Part shown: positions 24,300 to 35,479 of the stretch, in pieces
Layout of the letters: each line of letters opens with the position of its first letter
How positions within the stretch are numbered: position 1 is the first letter of the stretch
Source of the DNA: Epiperipatus broadwayi
Lineage: Eukaryota; Onychophora; Udeonychophora; Euonychophora; Peripatidae
Length of the DNA stretch: 64,000 nucleotides
Direction of reading: 5' to 3'
NCBI GenBank assembly: GCA_028023455.1
Contig: JAQFVV010000510.1
Coordinates: forward strand, 62,001 to 126,000
Position numbers and translations under genes: made by a program
Notes under the pieces: model-generated
Told to the model about the DNA's origin: nothing
What the model saw: only the letters and a program-made list of their open reading frames with translations
Database searches by the model: none

Positions 24300-25421
24300 G
24301 CTAATCAAGGCTTGGAAATATTATTGGCTCATTTTCCAGTGTACTATTTTGCAAGAGTAATGTAGTTTTACTTGTATAAATTGATGTTAGACCTGTATAT
24401 ATGTGGGTGGACAACAAGTCCCCACCAAGCCAGTGGAGTTATAGTTTAGCTCACTCCCTAAGATATTTATACTATATTTATAAAGTATTTAAGTGGAATA
24501 GTTTCCCCACTTAGTTCTTTTCTACACTGTAAGATGATTTCTTTGTTGATGGCCAGAGATGATAGGTAAACCCATAGCGATAAAAATCCTAGCATATCTC
24601 AACCTTAGTGAAAAGGTTTTCTCTTATTCGGTCACTGCCTGCCTCATGTTAATGTTGATATTTCTTATGGGTGTATGAAATCTAGCTATTAATAAGCATT
24701 ACTTATAAATGTTGGCTACAGGGTCGCAAACTCAATTTGATGTCTGGGATGAGTGCGGATAGTGTGTGTGCGATTAGTGTACTTGAACATTGTTTTCTTG
24801 ATATATTTTAATTTATCAATAAGAGCCAAGAGTAATAACGTCAATAAATATTCATCTTAAGGGTTAAATAATACCTACGAATATTGTAAGCAATGCGTAT
24901 CTAAAATTATCTAATAAATATATCCACAGCCAGCTGAGAACTTCGCTGGAAAGGTAATATTGCTAAAATATTATTATTATTATTATTGTCATAAGAACAT
25001 GAATATAGTATGTATGCATGTATGATGATGATTGAGCTAGATACCGATTCGTTGACATTTGAAAGTAACCAAAATTAACTTAGTCCCACCATACATAAAA
25101 TATCTCTATTGTTGAGCATAGGGCAAGGAATATTACATTAAAATAATTAAATAAAATTATTAAATTTTATGATTGGAAGCATTACCCTTAGAAACAAACT
25201 CAGTAGCTAAAAGCATTAAACATTGGGGGGAGAAATTTAGTGTTCGCTATGTTTAGGATAAAATGAGAACACAAATATAATAGATGTGCAACTATATAAT
25301 ATTTTATCTGTCTTATGTTAATATTACTCCATGGTAATCGTGGTCCCTGATAATTAAAAATGAATATTTATATTTTAAAACCTCTTGATATTATTTATTG
25401 ATTTTGGGATATTTATGTGTT

Positions 25422-25477
<56 letters not shown>

Positions 25478-26850
25478 TAATGCAGTTGTAGAACAGGGGA
25501 AAGCCATGTGAGTCATCAAGTAAATGTATATATTATGTATTGAGCTGTATGTTAATAAAATTTGTTTTAAATAAAATTTGCGTACATCTCAATGTTTTGT
25601 GGGTTATTATATCTAGACATCTCAAATCCAATCATACATCAATATATTATTATTAATAGTTAATCATCGTTTTCATAAATAATATCCGATAAAATGTATT
25701 TAAAATGGTTAATTTTCCGAGCTTATGTGGCACGGCAATACTTAATATTACCTAATAATTTAATATGGTTGAAACATAAATTGTGAATAGGGGTGGTTAT
25801 TAAGTGATAGTGAGTGCAGTGTGTGGGCATAAAATCCTTTCCCCATCCGTTGTATTCAAACACCTCTCTAGACGCATTTTTTTTATACTTTTACTTTAAT
25901 TGTGAATATGTTTATAATGCTATTTTTCTAAAAGATTTGATAAGCTTAAATTATTTGAGCTTTAATGTAAATAGACATTAAACTACATTAAAGACATCCA
26001 AGATCACCTTAGAGGTGATCATGAGAGGGGTGTTTATCACCAATAATTTATTGCAGCTTGTTCAATTTTCACACCTTATTGTTCTAAAAACCCTGAGAAA
26101 AGATTATAATGGGAGAAGTGAGCTAGCATAATGGAAAGTTTAATAGTAAAACAGATAGTAGTGTAATAGACCTATGGATATGATGATGATAGGGGAATGG
26201 ATAAGGAAGGGGGAGATGGATATAGAACTATTTGTAATTGGAACAAAATTTTAATTGAGACTTTAATGATGGTGAATGGTAAGTGTGCTGAGAATAATCA
26301 AGAATTTCAAAAAATATTAATATTATTATTATTTTTAATACATTCTCAGTGGTCTCTCAATCGATTGATTATTTATTGACCCATTCATTAAATATTATTG
26401 ATGAAATTTATTAATAAGTTATCGCAATGAGGTTTAACCTCCATATTTTATTACAGTTGCAATTTGGCGCCCTGGCAAATAAGATTATGGATGTTCTATA
26501 CCATCATCATCCCAGTAAGCTTTAGAAATAGTGTTAGCTGGGAATGATGAAGCATCCATCAATGCAACCTTAAAACGTTACAATTGGCATGCAACTTAGC
26601 CACAAGTGTTGGAATGCCAGATAGATTCAATTATAGGTTATAATTAATGCATAACGTGGTCGCCCGAAAGAAATTTAATTTTGTTAGAATTGGCTAGCAC
26701 AGTACATTTATTTAAAGAGCCTATATTTATTTAAAGAGATTTTCTATTACTTACATTTGGCTTACAACGTGGTCCTTTTTTATATAGTTACAATATATAT
26801 AGAAAGAAAAGTAAAACAATATAAAAATAATATGTTTGTAAACATAAAAA
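24300..26850. other. Mixed-composition DNA, no gene recognised
   Basis: This stretch has more unique, less AT-biased sequence than its neighbours. It holds short hairpins, for example ATCACCTTAGAGGTGAT near 26004, and a lone TGGCGCCC (26465-26472) that resembles a retroelement primer-binding site. No LTR pair, reverse transcriptase frame or exon was found. It may be an old retroelement remnant. Confidence 0.35.
25427..25475. repeat. (TA)n microsatellite
   Basis: About 24 uninterrupted TA units. Confidence 0.98.
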
Positions 26851-26869
26851 ACAGTATAATTTATTTAGA

Positions 26870-27700
26870 AAACCTGAAATTCATATCTTTAGCAAAAATG
26901 AGCATTGTATTCTAAAGAAATTAAGTTATCGACAAAGTTAAACGCATTTCCATAATAAATAGAATAGAAAACAAACCTAAAATTAATATTTTTAACAAAG
27001 AAAGAAATGATTGAAAAGAAGTATTTCCACTAAGTTTGATGAATGTACATATTTGGGAAGAAATAAAATTACCAATGGAGACAAAGGCAATTCAGAAGAA
27101 ATTAAATTAGTATCAAGGGGAAATGCAATTTCATAATAAATTGAATTACAAAATGAAGAAGTATAACAATACACAAAATTAAATCGTATAATCTATAAAA
27201 AGAATAATAGACCAACACAAATTCATAAAAATTTGAATTCAATAAAATGAAGAAAATGAATAATTTGTATGACAAAAAATGAATCTAAACAAAAATATAT
27301 ACTATAAGTCTCACTATTTTTACATTGTACCATTAGGTAATGCTATAACAGAATTCTTAACATTGTTTAACTACATGTTATTTGCCATAACTTTATTTTT
27401 TTTAAATACAAATAAGAACAAACTCGGTTCCAAAGAAATTAAAATTAGCTATAAAGACAAAAATACAATTCCATAAGTCAATTACTTTCTTATAGATTAG
27501 ATTGTAAATGTCATTTTGTATATTTTGTGTGTTGTTATACATGTTTGTTTTGTAATTCTACATATCATGGAATTGTGTTTGCCTTCATAGCTAATTTAAT
27601 TTTAATTAGAATTATATTTATCCTTGATATTTTAATTTCACAGTTATTGGAAATATTTGTTTTTCAAACATTTTTTGTTTGCTAAAGATATTAATTTCAG
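26870..27700. repeat. Nested tandem and inverted repeat array
   Basis: An AAAGAAATTAA(A/G)TTA unit followed by AATGCAATTCCATAATAAATT-like sequence appears in direct orientation near 26913, 27100 and 27430. It recurs inverted near 27568-27612 (TCATGGAATTGTGTTTGCC, then AGCTAATTTAATTT). The 27430 copy and the inverted copy form a hairpin with about 90 bp between arms. A CCT(G/A)AAATT word near 26875 and 26976 has an inverted relative near 27685. Open frames here are low-complexity. Confidence 0.6.
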
Positions 27701-27888
27701 CTTTTATTTCCTAAATAAATTATGTTATTTTCATTTTTTAAGCATATATTATTTTAATGTTTTTCTACTAATATATTACACTATTCTTATTACAAAAAAA
27801 TCAGTATTAATTTTATGTTGGATTATTTCCATCATCTAACATTAAATATTGAATATTTAGAAAATATTTTAGAGTTTATTTAAACTTT

Positions 27889-28135
27889 CCAAATACATTC
27901 AGTTGTTAGTAATAGCACATAAGTTAGAATATAATAGTGTTTTGGGTACTATTATTCTCCTCTCTTCTTCAGGTATTGTGGATTAACCAGTGACAGTACT
28001 AGTATGGAATTGAATCTGGATCCTTAGTTAATGGTCAGGCCAGGAACACCTGAAGAAGAAAGGAGATTAATACCACTTGAAATGCTGTGTTATATACTAA
28101 CCTGTGCACTATGACTAATAGTTGAATGTATTTGG
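27889..28135. repeat. Palindromic repeat (family C)
   Basis: The left arm 27889-27978 and right arm about 28047-28135 are inverted copies sharing CCAAATACATTCA at the tips and CTCTTCTTCAGGT near the centre. Partial pairing continues inward (TTAACCAGTGACAG against AATGGTCAGGCC). A half copy lies at 56386-56515. Non-coding. Confidence 0.75.
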
Positions 28136-28264
28136 ACAGTTTGATGATGGAAATAGATTAACATAAAATTAATACCTTCACACAAAAAATATCAGCATTT
28201 TGTTATTTATTTTGGTTTTGGTATGTGGATGGTTCCACCAACTAATTGCATTTACATACAACTA

Positions 28265-29559
28265 CCATGTTTTCCTGAAAATAAGAGTTAATCAGAAAAT
28301 AAGCCCTAGCATAATTTTTCAGGATTCTCGTAATATAATTCCTACCCCAAATATAAGTCCTAGTTAAGATTATCAGACAGATGACTGTTGAAACACATGA
28401 TGAATACATTGAATTATAAAGTAAAGAATATATAAATAAATAATATTATTGATAATAATGTTTTAAATAAATAATAATATAAATTATAATGGTACTTATG
28501 TATTTTCTTGTCTGTCAAGCTGAATCTTGGACTTAAGATAACCAATTTATTGACTCTATGAATGATTTAACCAACTTTTAAAATTTCATCTTTCACAAAC
28601 CAGTATATCAGACAATTTATAATTTCTTTTGTGTTATTTTAGGTACTTATTTAATATTTAGATTTGGATTGCTTGATTTAGTTTTAGAGTTTATAATGAT
28701 AGCTTTTAAATATTTAAGATAAAAGAAAAATCAATTTGGTTTCTTAAATGTTTTTTCCTCCTAAAAGATTTTAAATAATGGAAGTGATTTTAATAATTAA
28801 AGTTTAGTTTAAGTTAAATTAATCTTTTTCCTAAAGTAAAGTTTTAAAAAAGAATACCAAAGCAGGGCTTTTATAAGTAATTTGGGAAGTGTTTACAATA
28901 TGCACACTTGATAAAAGGTGGGTGTGGTTGTATCTTTTATGAATCTTCATAATTCAATGTGTCAAATGTGGTATGTTATACTTAATGTGGTGTGAAATAC
29001 AGAAACATTTTCTGAAATTTTTGTGCTTGCATTTTTTTGTCACTTTTGTTTGGATAAATATTCTTAGCTGTAATCATTTTTGTTACTATTCCTATCTTGT
29101 AAGTCTTCAGTTAACACTTGATTTAATGATAGATTTAAATGGAATAATGGTAGATTTAAATGGAATAATATTTTGGCTCCCAGACAAGATGAGTGCAAAA
29201 AGAAAAGGCTATTCTATCAAGTACATCGAGGAATCATGGAGAACTTCTGGAGCAAGAATCTTATGGCTCTCTGTAAAGAGAAGTACTTGAATAAATGTAG
29301 ATTTTTGTACTTCAATAAATGTATATAATGTAATTATTTTAGTGAATATCACTAGCTGAAAATTAAATTTTTCACAGAAGGCGCTGCTAAAAAACAACAT
29401 TTGGTAGATTGATTTGATTTTGAGTAAATACATATTTTTGTATTTGAATAAATGTAGATTTTTGTAGATGAAAATACAAACATCCCATGAAAATGAGTCC
29501 TAATATATCTTTTGGAGCAAAAATTAAAGAAGATCGGTATTATTTTTGGTGAAACTCAG
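28265..29559 (+). mobile_element. Degenerate pogo-type (Tc1/mariner superfamily) transposon
   Basis: The left end CCATGTTTTCCTGAAAATAA and the inverted right end (CTGAGTTTCACCAAAAATAA) are imperfect inverted termini, with a TA dinucleotide just outside each end (28263-28264 and 29560-29561). Subterminal text such as AAATAAGCCCTAGCAT and TCTTTTGGAGCAAAAATTAA matches a widespread DNA-transposon family I recall by its CCCGAAAATAAGACC-like ends. About 1.3 kb long, it holds only a remnant of the transposase start, so it cannot move itself. Assignment to pogo rather than another TA-target family is from memory. Confidence 0.7.
29189..29290 (+). pseudogene. Transposase N-terminal remnant inside the pogo-type element
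   Basis: MSAKRKGYSIKYIEESW begins in good context within the element. The short basic lead followed by KRKxYSI-like residues resembles the start of pogo/CENP-B-like transposases, just before their helix-turn-helix. The frame ends after 33 codons. The rest of the transposase, including the DDE core, is not recognisable, so the gene is dead. Confidence 0.5.
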
Positions 29560-30153
29560 TAATATCTCTTATTTCTATAAAAATTTAGTCTAATTTATTA
29601 TGAATTGACATCATTTTTGTGGGACCAGTTATTAATCTTTTTTTTTTTTCATAAAACTTTTAAAATCATTGATTATCTTCATTCCATTTACTTGTGATTA
29701 TATCAGACAATATCTAATTATTATTTTTTATTGGATCTTTGAATGTTAATATTATTAAAGGTATCCATAGTTGTAATTACTGTTCCCTCTAAAATGTGTG
29801 CTAGTGTATGTGTACAGTGCTTAAAAAAATAGTGTGTGAAGAAGATACATTCATGCATAGTAAAATTCAAAAAGAATTTTTTTCGGTACTGATGCACCAA
29901 TAGTCAGACTGCATTTAATGTTTGCGTTTAGCTCAATCCTTTACCTTGGAATAATCTGCTGATATTGCATGTGCTGAATACATAGTTTTCTCCAGTATCC
30001 ACATACATTCATTTAACATGGATACTTTTCTCTATCTTTATATGTTTTATGAGAGTAAACTTTTCATTTTTATTTATCATTATCAATAAGGCATTATAGA
30101 TACTTTAGTTTTGTTAAATAAAATTATATTATTATCATATATAATAAATTTAT

Positions 30154-30278
30154 AATATATACTGTAAGTAATATTTACTAAGGCTTTAACTTCAAGAATA
30201 TGTGTGTAAAAATGCGATATTAGGGACCTCTACAGGTCTTAACCACAAACTTACGCCTTAGAAGAATATATACTGTAA
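30154..30278 (+). mobile_element. Short MITE-like insertion (family D) with 14-bp direct repeats
   Basis: A 97-bp insert (30168-30264) starts GTAATATTTACTAAGGC and contains GACCTCTACAGGTCTTAACC. It is flanked on both sides by the identical 14-mer AATATATACTGTAA. The insert matches one arm of the large palindrome at 37885-38075. Identical flanks of this length suggest target-site duplication, although the AT-rich 14-mer could partly arise by chance. Confidence 0.7.
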
Positions 30279-30967
30279 TATTTAAACTATATTATTAAAT
30301 TTATTTTTTTACTTGATTTATGTGCACAAATGATTTCGATTTAATAAAAAATGCATCCATGGAAAAAAAAGAGCACTATAGTTAGTAAAAATTAGGGGAA
30401 ACATTGACTATAATGTATACTATCTAGTCAAAAGATTCTTTTTGTGGAGTCAAATTAGTTTTAGCAAGCCATTATCTCTTCTGTTGTTTGCTTTTGCTTA
30501 GTATCTTAATTAAGTGAAACAAATAGTTATTTATTGTATTTTTTTAAAAAAAATATAAATTAGCTACTTTAATTATGCTATGGTAATTCATTTTTCTGCT
30601 AAAGATTAAGTTTGGGTAATAAGAAATTTTAAATATGGAATTAACTTTCTGATATTTTTATTAATTGTAATTTAATTATTTATTTTTCATGAAAGGAAAA
30701 AATTTTCTGTTAACAAAAAAAAAGTAATTTACCGAAAGATTAAATATTCAATGCTGCGCATTTATGATGCTTGATATTTGATGAATTAACTCAATATGGT
30801 GTTTATTATTTTTGATGATTCATTCCTTCATTTTTGTAGTAGAAAAATATAATTTATTTATTTATTGTTGCTAAGAAAATAGAGAACTGCCCATTTATGT
30901 TTATTTTTGTTAATAAAATAAGTCATAGCTTAATTAATAAATAAATAAACAGTCATAAACTTTAAAC

Positions 30968-31027
30968 AAGGCAAAACTCTCCATACAGTAATTATGTGCT
31001 AGTATAAGAGATGGTAATCATGTGATG
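30968..31027 (+). repeat. Terminus-only fragment of foldback family B
   Basis: AAGGCAAAACTCTCCATACA is the outer end of the element at 2710-3132. It is joined directly to ATTATGTGCTAGTATAAGAG and ATGGTAATCATGTGAT, which match the flank at 3139-3176. It is either a copy with the interior deleted or a solo end. Confidence 0.7.
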
Positions 31028-31239
31028 TTTAGTCATAAACTTTATATAGAGAAATATTATAGTAGCACAAACTAAACTTTATATTCAAAAAATACAAATT
31101 GTGACCTTCAAAGAGGCTAAAATGATATTAAAATTAGTTTTTATTTTTTAATAGTACTATTATTATTAGGTATCAACAAATCAACATCAGTATGTAATAA
31201 TCATTTGAATAGCATTTATCTAGAATGATCAGCCAACTG

Positions 31240-31900
31240 TTTGGTTTTTCAGACTATGATAATGATAAAGTCAATCCATTCCATTTATAATTATCTTCTC
31301 ATGATATGACCAAATAGAACCGTTTCAACTTGTCATTTGTGCTTCATGCAAGAGTTTAGGTCTAATAGGATCAAGAATCTGCTTGTTTGCTTTTCTTGCT
31401 GTCTGTTACTTTCAAAATATTTTCACAACAATGCAATGTAAAAGCTTTTAATATCTTGTAATAGGCTTTTTACTGTCCAACATTCAAATATATAGAAAAC
31501 CACAGAAAATATCACAGATTAAACAATTCTAATTTTTTTAAAGATAATCTTTGCATTTAAAAATATTTTCCAGGATTTTTATTGCAACTTTGGTTAGTGT
31601 TAATATGTGATAAATTTCTTGAATTCTGAATAATTTTTTTTATTATTGATGAATGATTAAAGAAGTCAAAAATTGTCAACCACTTCTATGTTTTCATTAT
31701 TAATTTTGAAGTCAGATGTTGACCTGCCATTATAATAATGCCTTTATGTTTATCCATAATCCCATATTTTCATTCTGATCTTTAACTTTCCTTAATGAAT
31801 ATCTTGATATCTTCTCTATTTTGAAGAGAAAGTATGATAATTATTCACATATTTAACATCATAGACATTTCTTCCACCAATAACAAATCCATATTTATTT
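31240..31900 (-). pseudogene. LINE reverse-transcriptase relic (C-terminal region)
   Basis: On the minus strand one frame reads FECWTVKSLLQDIKSF from about 31487. Neighbouring frames then read KLKRFY and LFGHIMRR near 31310. Earlier in the gene (31800-31650) come NREDIKIFIKES and similar. CWT, then a KxLxFxGHIxR motif, marks the thumb and C-terminal region of LINE ORF2 proteins of the kind annotated as endonuclease-reverse transcriptase. Many stops and frameshifts show long decay. Confidence 0.7.
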
Positions 31901-31997
31901 TCATGTGATTTTGAATCTTTAGTAATTTATATACAATTTAATTCTTTAAATGCTAATAATTAAAATATTAATTTACATTAATCATTAGAAATGCATT

Positions 31998-32393
31998 CAA
32001 CACTTAGACAGTTCCAATATGAATAGCAATCAACAATTTCAAACTGTTGTCAAGGCAACCTCCTTTTAACAATAAAGGTGTTTTCTAATGGTTATTTATA
32101 AACCCATTTAGTCTTGAACATTATTACACGTATTATTTAAGTAATACTTTGGGTGCTATTTGAAAATTATAATTGTGATTTGTAACATCATAATTGACTA
32201 TTAGTCTGCATTCAAAACTTCTTATTATCAATAAGTTTAATCTCTGTGATCAAATTGCAATCTTTGGTGTTTATATAAATATATTGGACCATAAATAAAG
32301 GTTAGATTCCACGTTTATTGTTAAAACAAGGTTGCCTTGACAACAGTTTGAAATTGTTGATTATTATGTATATTGGGATTGTCTAAGTGTTGA
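31998..32393. repeat. Inverted repeat (family E) with arms of about 85 bp
   Basis: The left arm 31998-32082 and right arm 32309-32393 share CAACACTTAGACA(G/A)TCCCAATA-like tips, TCAACAATTTCAAACTGTTG and TCAAGGCAACCT. Directly repeated text (TTCTAATGGTTATTTATAAA, CCCATTTAG) flanks both arms at 32085 and 32400. Related sequence recurs at 34935-35130 and 35329-35470. Confidence 0.8.
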
Positions 32394-33089
32394 TTGGTTT
32401 CTAATGGTTACTTATAAACCCATTTAGCCTTCATCATTTTTACACTTATTAATTTACATTAATATATGTTGATAATTAGCAATGTGACTGAATAATACTT
32501 GATCATCATCAGTTTCAGCTCTAGCAAAAAAATATTTTAAAACCTTATATTCAAAGTTTATAATAAAGCATATTTGATAATATCATACAATAATGGTAGG
32601 TTGAAGATCAGTCCCCTCTTCCACCATTAAGAAGAATACTAGATCTTTTTTGACTCACAAATATACAAATTGCCAAATCCATATATTATTATTATATAGG
32701 CTAGGCCAAAAATTACATTTTATTAATAGTTCCTATTGTTTATTATTAATATTTTATTATTGCAATTAATTAATCATTTATAAACAAAAGGAAGTACTGT
32801 GGAGTCACAATATCTGCTACACAGAGAAGTCTGCTAAAATGAAAGATTTTAGAGTGAATTATCTGTAGAATACTTTTCCGCAATAAATTAAGATATATAT
32901 GCCAAATGCAAAGCATGGAATAAACATTAATTGGCAAACATCTTTATCATGTACAACTTAATTATCAATTTATGTAAATTTTTTATTTTTATAGAATAAA
33001 AATTATACACATATATTGTTCTCCTAAGTGCAACATATTGTAATAATTTTAAATAAGTTATGAAACAGAAAGAATGCAGATATGTATTT

Positions 33090-33980
33090 AAAAATCTCAT
33101 CTACTCAACTTTATCAATCAAGCTAAAAACTTGAAATTCAGATTAGTCTAAAGTTTTAAACAGAAATCAACCCAAACAATTATATAGGTTTGTGATCAGT
33201 TCAATAACTATATATTTTAGCACCTTTATTCCTCTGGGTAAAAATATTAATAATAATCAATCATCAAGAAGTCAAACAATCTGAGGTAAAACTGCTCTCT
33301 ACTTTATTGTCACCTAGTGTATGCTTGTGTAATCAGTGATTACTAGATGCATATAAAATTCTTATTTTTTGTCTTTTGCCTTTATCATTGAGAGTGGGAC
33401 TCAAAGTAGAAGAAATATAGATATGCATCCAACAATCATATTTAGTTTTATTTGTCAAAATTCAATTCAAATCAGCCTTGACTTGGGTTTAAAAATTTAG
33501 ATTGATTTGAATTTTAAGTTTTTATCAAATAAAGTGTGTAAAGGTGGTAATTTGGATATGTTCCTGCATTTCTTTTATCTTTAAATTTTAGGCCTCATTT
33601 ATAAAGGCAAAAGCCAAAATCATTCTGACACTGGGGGTTCAAATATTAAAGATAGAGATTTTATATGTATCCAATAATCAGTGATTATTCAAAAATTGCT
33701 CTTATATTTGTTTCTGACATTACATCAAATAAATACTTTACCTGATATGCTAAAAAAATTATATTAGCCTAAAGCTTTGATTTGAGTTCTAAACTTTAGA
33801 CTAATATGAAGTTTATTGCTTGTCAGGTAAAGTGAAGTTAAAATAATTGTTGGATGTAAAACCAAAAATTGATCTGAGAAAAGACTTTCAAATATTAAGA
33901 ATAAATATTTTACATGTATCTGGTAATAACTGATTACTTAAGCTTATACTATGTGGCAGTAAATTGGGGTGATCTTATAT
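33090..33980. repeat. Cluster of small inverted repeats
   Basis: ATCAGTGATTA(C/T)T next to ATGCATATAAAATT occurs at about 33335. Inverted versions (TTTTATATGTATCCAATAAT) lie at about 33660 and 33908. Two further hairpins centre near 33490 (AATTCAAATCA...TGATTTGAATT) and 33775 (AGCCTAAAGCTTTGAT...CTAAACTTTAGACTAATAT). No coding content. Confidence 0.55.
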
Positions 33981-34021
33981 TTTCTAGGTTTTTTTTTGTT
34001 GTTTTTATCAATGCATTTTTC

Positions 34022-34150
34022 ACCTTAGCTCAATCCTATTACTATAATAGCTCCGAACTCAAACCAATATTTTTCACTATGGGTGCATTTTGAAACATCC
34101 ACTTTTTTTCAAGTGAGTAAGACATATAGCACATATTATAAGTTAACTTC
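34022..34150 (+). repeat. Dispersed repeat family F, copy 1
   Basis: TTAGCTCAATCCTATTAC starts a block with TTTTGAAACATCCACTTTTT and TCAAGTGAGTAAGACATA. The same order of words recurs at 42292-42460. Confidence 0.7.
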
Positions 34151-34197
34151 ATATATACATTTTTAGATATCTGTAAACTTCATTATATATATATAAT

Positions 34198-34345
34198 TAT
34201 ATTTCAAATGACCTAGAAAGAGACCACATGTGAGATGGATGAAATAAGAAAATGTGCTGGGGTGATGTGAATATAAGAGAGGCTAAAAATTGAAGAAGAT
34301 GGAATGAACTTGGAGAGATCTTCATTTGCAGTGAATTGATGGATA
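34198..34345 (+). pseudogene. LINE ORF2 extreme C-terminus
   Basis: The plus strand reads RKRPHVRWM, then IRKCAGVM, a stop, broken EAKN, RRWNELGEIFIC. The RPxxRWMDxIRKxAGVxWxREAxDRxxWxxLGE pattern is the usual end of LINE ORF2 in the endonuclease-reverse transcriptase type. The same pattern is found inverted at 58071-58320, so both come from related elements. One frameshift and at least two stops are visible. Confidence 0.75.
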
Positions 34346-34934
34346 ATGGTTGAGAATGATGATGATTTTAAACTTCTATTCCATCAAATATTCCTGAAAA
34401 ATATGATCAAAGATGTGAAAAGATAAATGCTTTTATCTTATATAGTTTAAACTTGCTGCTGTTGATTTTTTATTACTAATTATATTCATTAACCAATTTA
34501 TAAAATGTGACCATTCATTATTAATTTTCTAACAAATTATTAAATAAGAAATAAATTAATAACAAAAATCATAAACTTCTAGATGCTCTTATAGTATACA
34601 GTTTCACAATAAAAAAATAAATATGAAATAAAAGAAAGTAAAAGATAAGTCGTGCATAAAATGTGTATGAAATAAAAATAAACAAAAGATTCTTATTTAA
34701 TATACTTTTGTAGCTGTGAATTCAATAATAAATGCAGACATTTTATTTTTTATCAATTTTAGTTTTACAATGTCAAGTTCCAAGTTCAGTAATACTTTTT
34801 TTTTTTTCTGAGATGTAATTCAACATAATACTTCTATTTGGTAGGTTGACATGAATGGTTTTGTTTTTTGAATTTCATTTGGAACATCTGCATTTTAATC
34901 TTTTACTTAGTTTTATTTCCTACACATTTTCCTC

Positions 34935-35130
34935 TCTGTGATCAAGTTACAATCTTTAGTGTTTATATAAACATATTAAACCACAAATAAAAATGGATTT
35001 CCGTCTTTATTGTTAAGATGAGGTTGTCTTGACAACAGATTGTGATTGTTGATTGTTATTGATATTGGTGTTTTTTGTTTTTTTTTGATAATTTTATTGA
35101 GTTTTTTTAAGTGTTGATTGCTTTCAATGA
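34935..35130 (+). repeat. Repeat family E, second copy
   Basis: It matches the right half of 32240-32400 in direct orientation: GTGATCAAGTTACAATCTTT, then AGTGTTTATATAAACATATT, TTTATTGTTAAGATGAGGTT, TTGACAACAGATTG. It carries a poly-T insertion near 35072-35085. Confidence 0.7.
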
Positions 35131-35328
35131 ATTTACATTTATAAACCTATTCAGCTTTGACCATTAATAGCTTTAGTATTTAAGAAATACATTGAAAGTG
35201 CAGTTTGAAAATTATAATTGCAATTTGAAAGTTATAATTGACTATTTATTCGTCTGCTTTCAGAACAGGTTTTATTTACCTGTTTAATGAGTTTTATTTT
35301 AACATCTTTGTATGAATAATTTCACCTT

Positions 35329-35470
35329 CTGTAGTCAAGTTGCAATCTTTAGTGTCTATGTAAACATAGACCGTAAATTGTTAAAAGGAGATTGCTTTTG
35401 ATGATGTGAGATTGTTAATTGTTATTGATTATGGTATTGTTTGAGTATTGACTGCTTTCAATGAAATTGT
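35329..35470 (+). repeat. Repeat family E, third, internally deleted copy
   Basis: GTAGTCAAGTTGCAATCTTT and AGTGTCTATGTAAACATA are followed by a shortened middle and TATTGACTGCTTTCAATGAA, as at 35110-35130. Copies two and three are in direct orientation about 400 bp apart. Confidence 0.65.
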
Positions 35471-35479
35471 TTTATTTAG

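Noticed and set aside
26465-26472. TGGCGCCC as a retroelement primer-binding site
   Set aside because: No LTR pair, gag/pol frame or polypurine tract was found; a single 8-mer is not enough.
27279-27839. Plus-strand frames rich in Phe, Leu and Ile as transmembrane proteins
   Set aside because: Low-complexity AT-rich sequence inside or beside the 26.9-27.7 kb repeat array.
32500-32520. TCATCAGTTTC word resembling hammerhead core elements
   Set aside because: The boxes are in the wrong order and no stems form.
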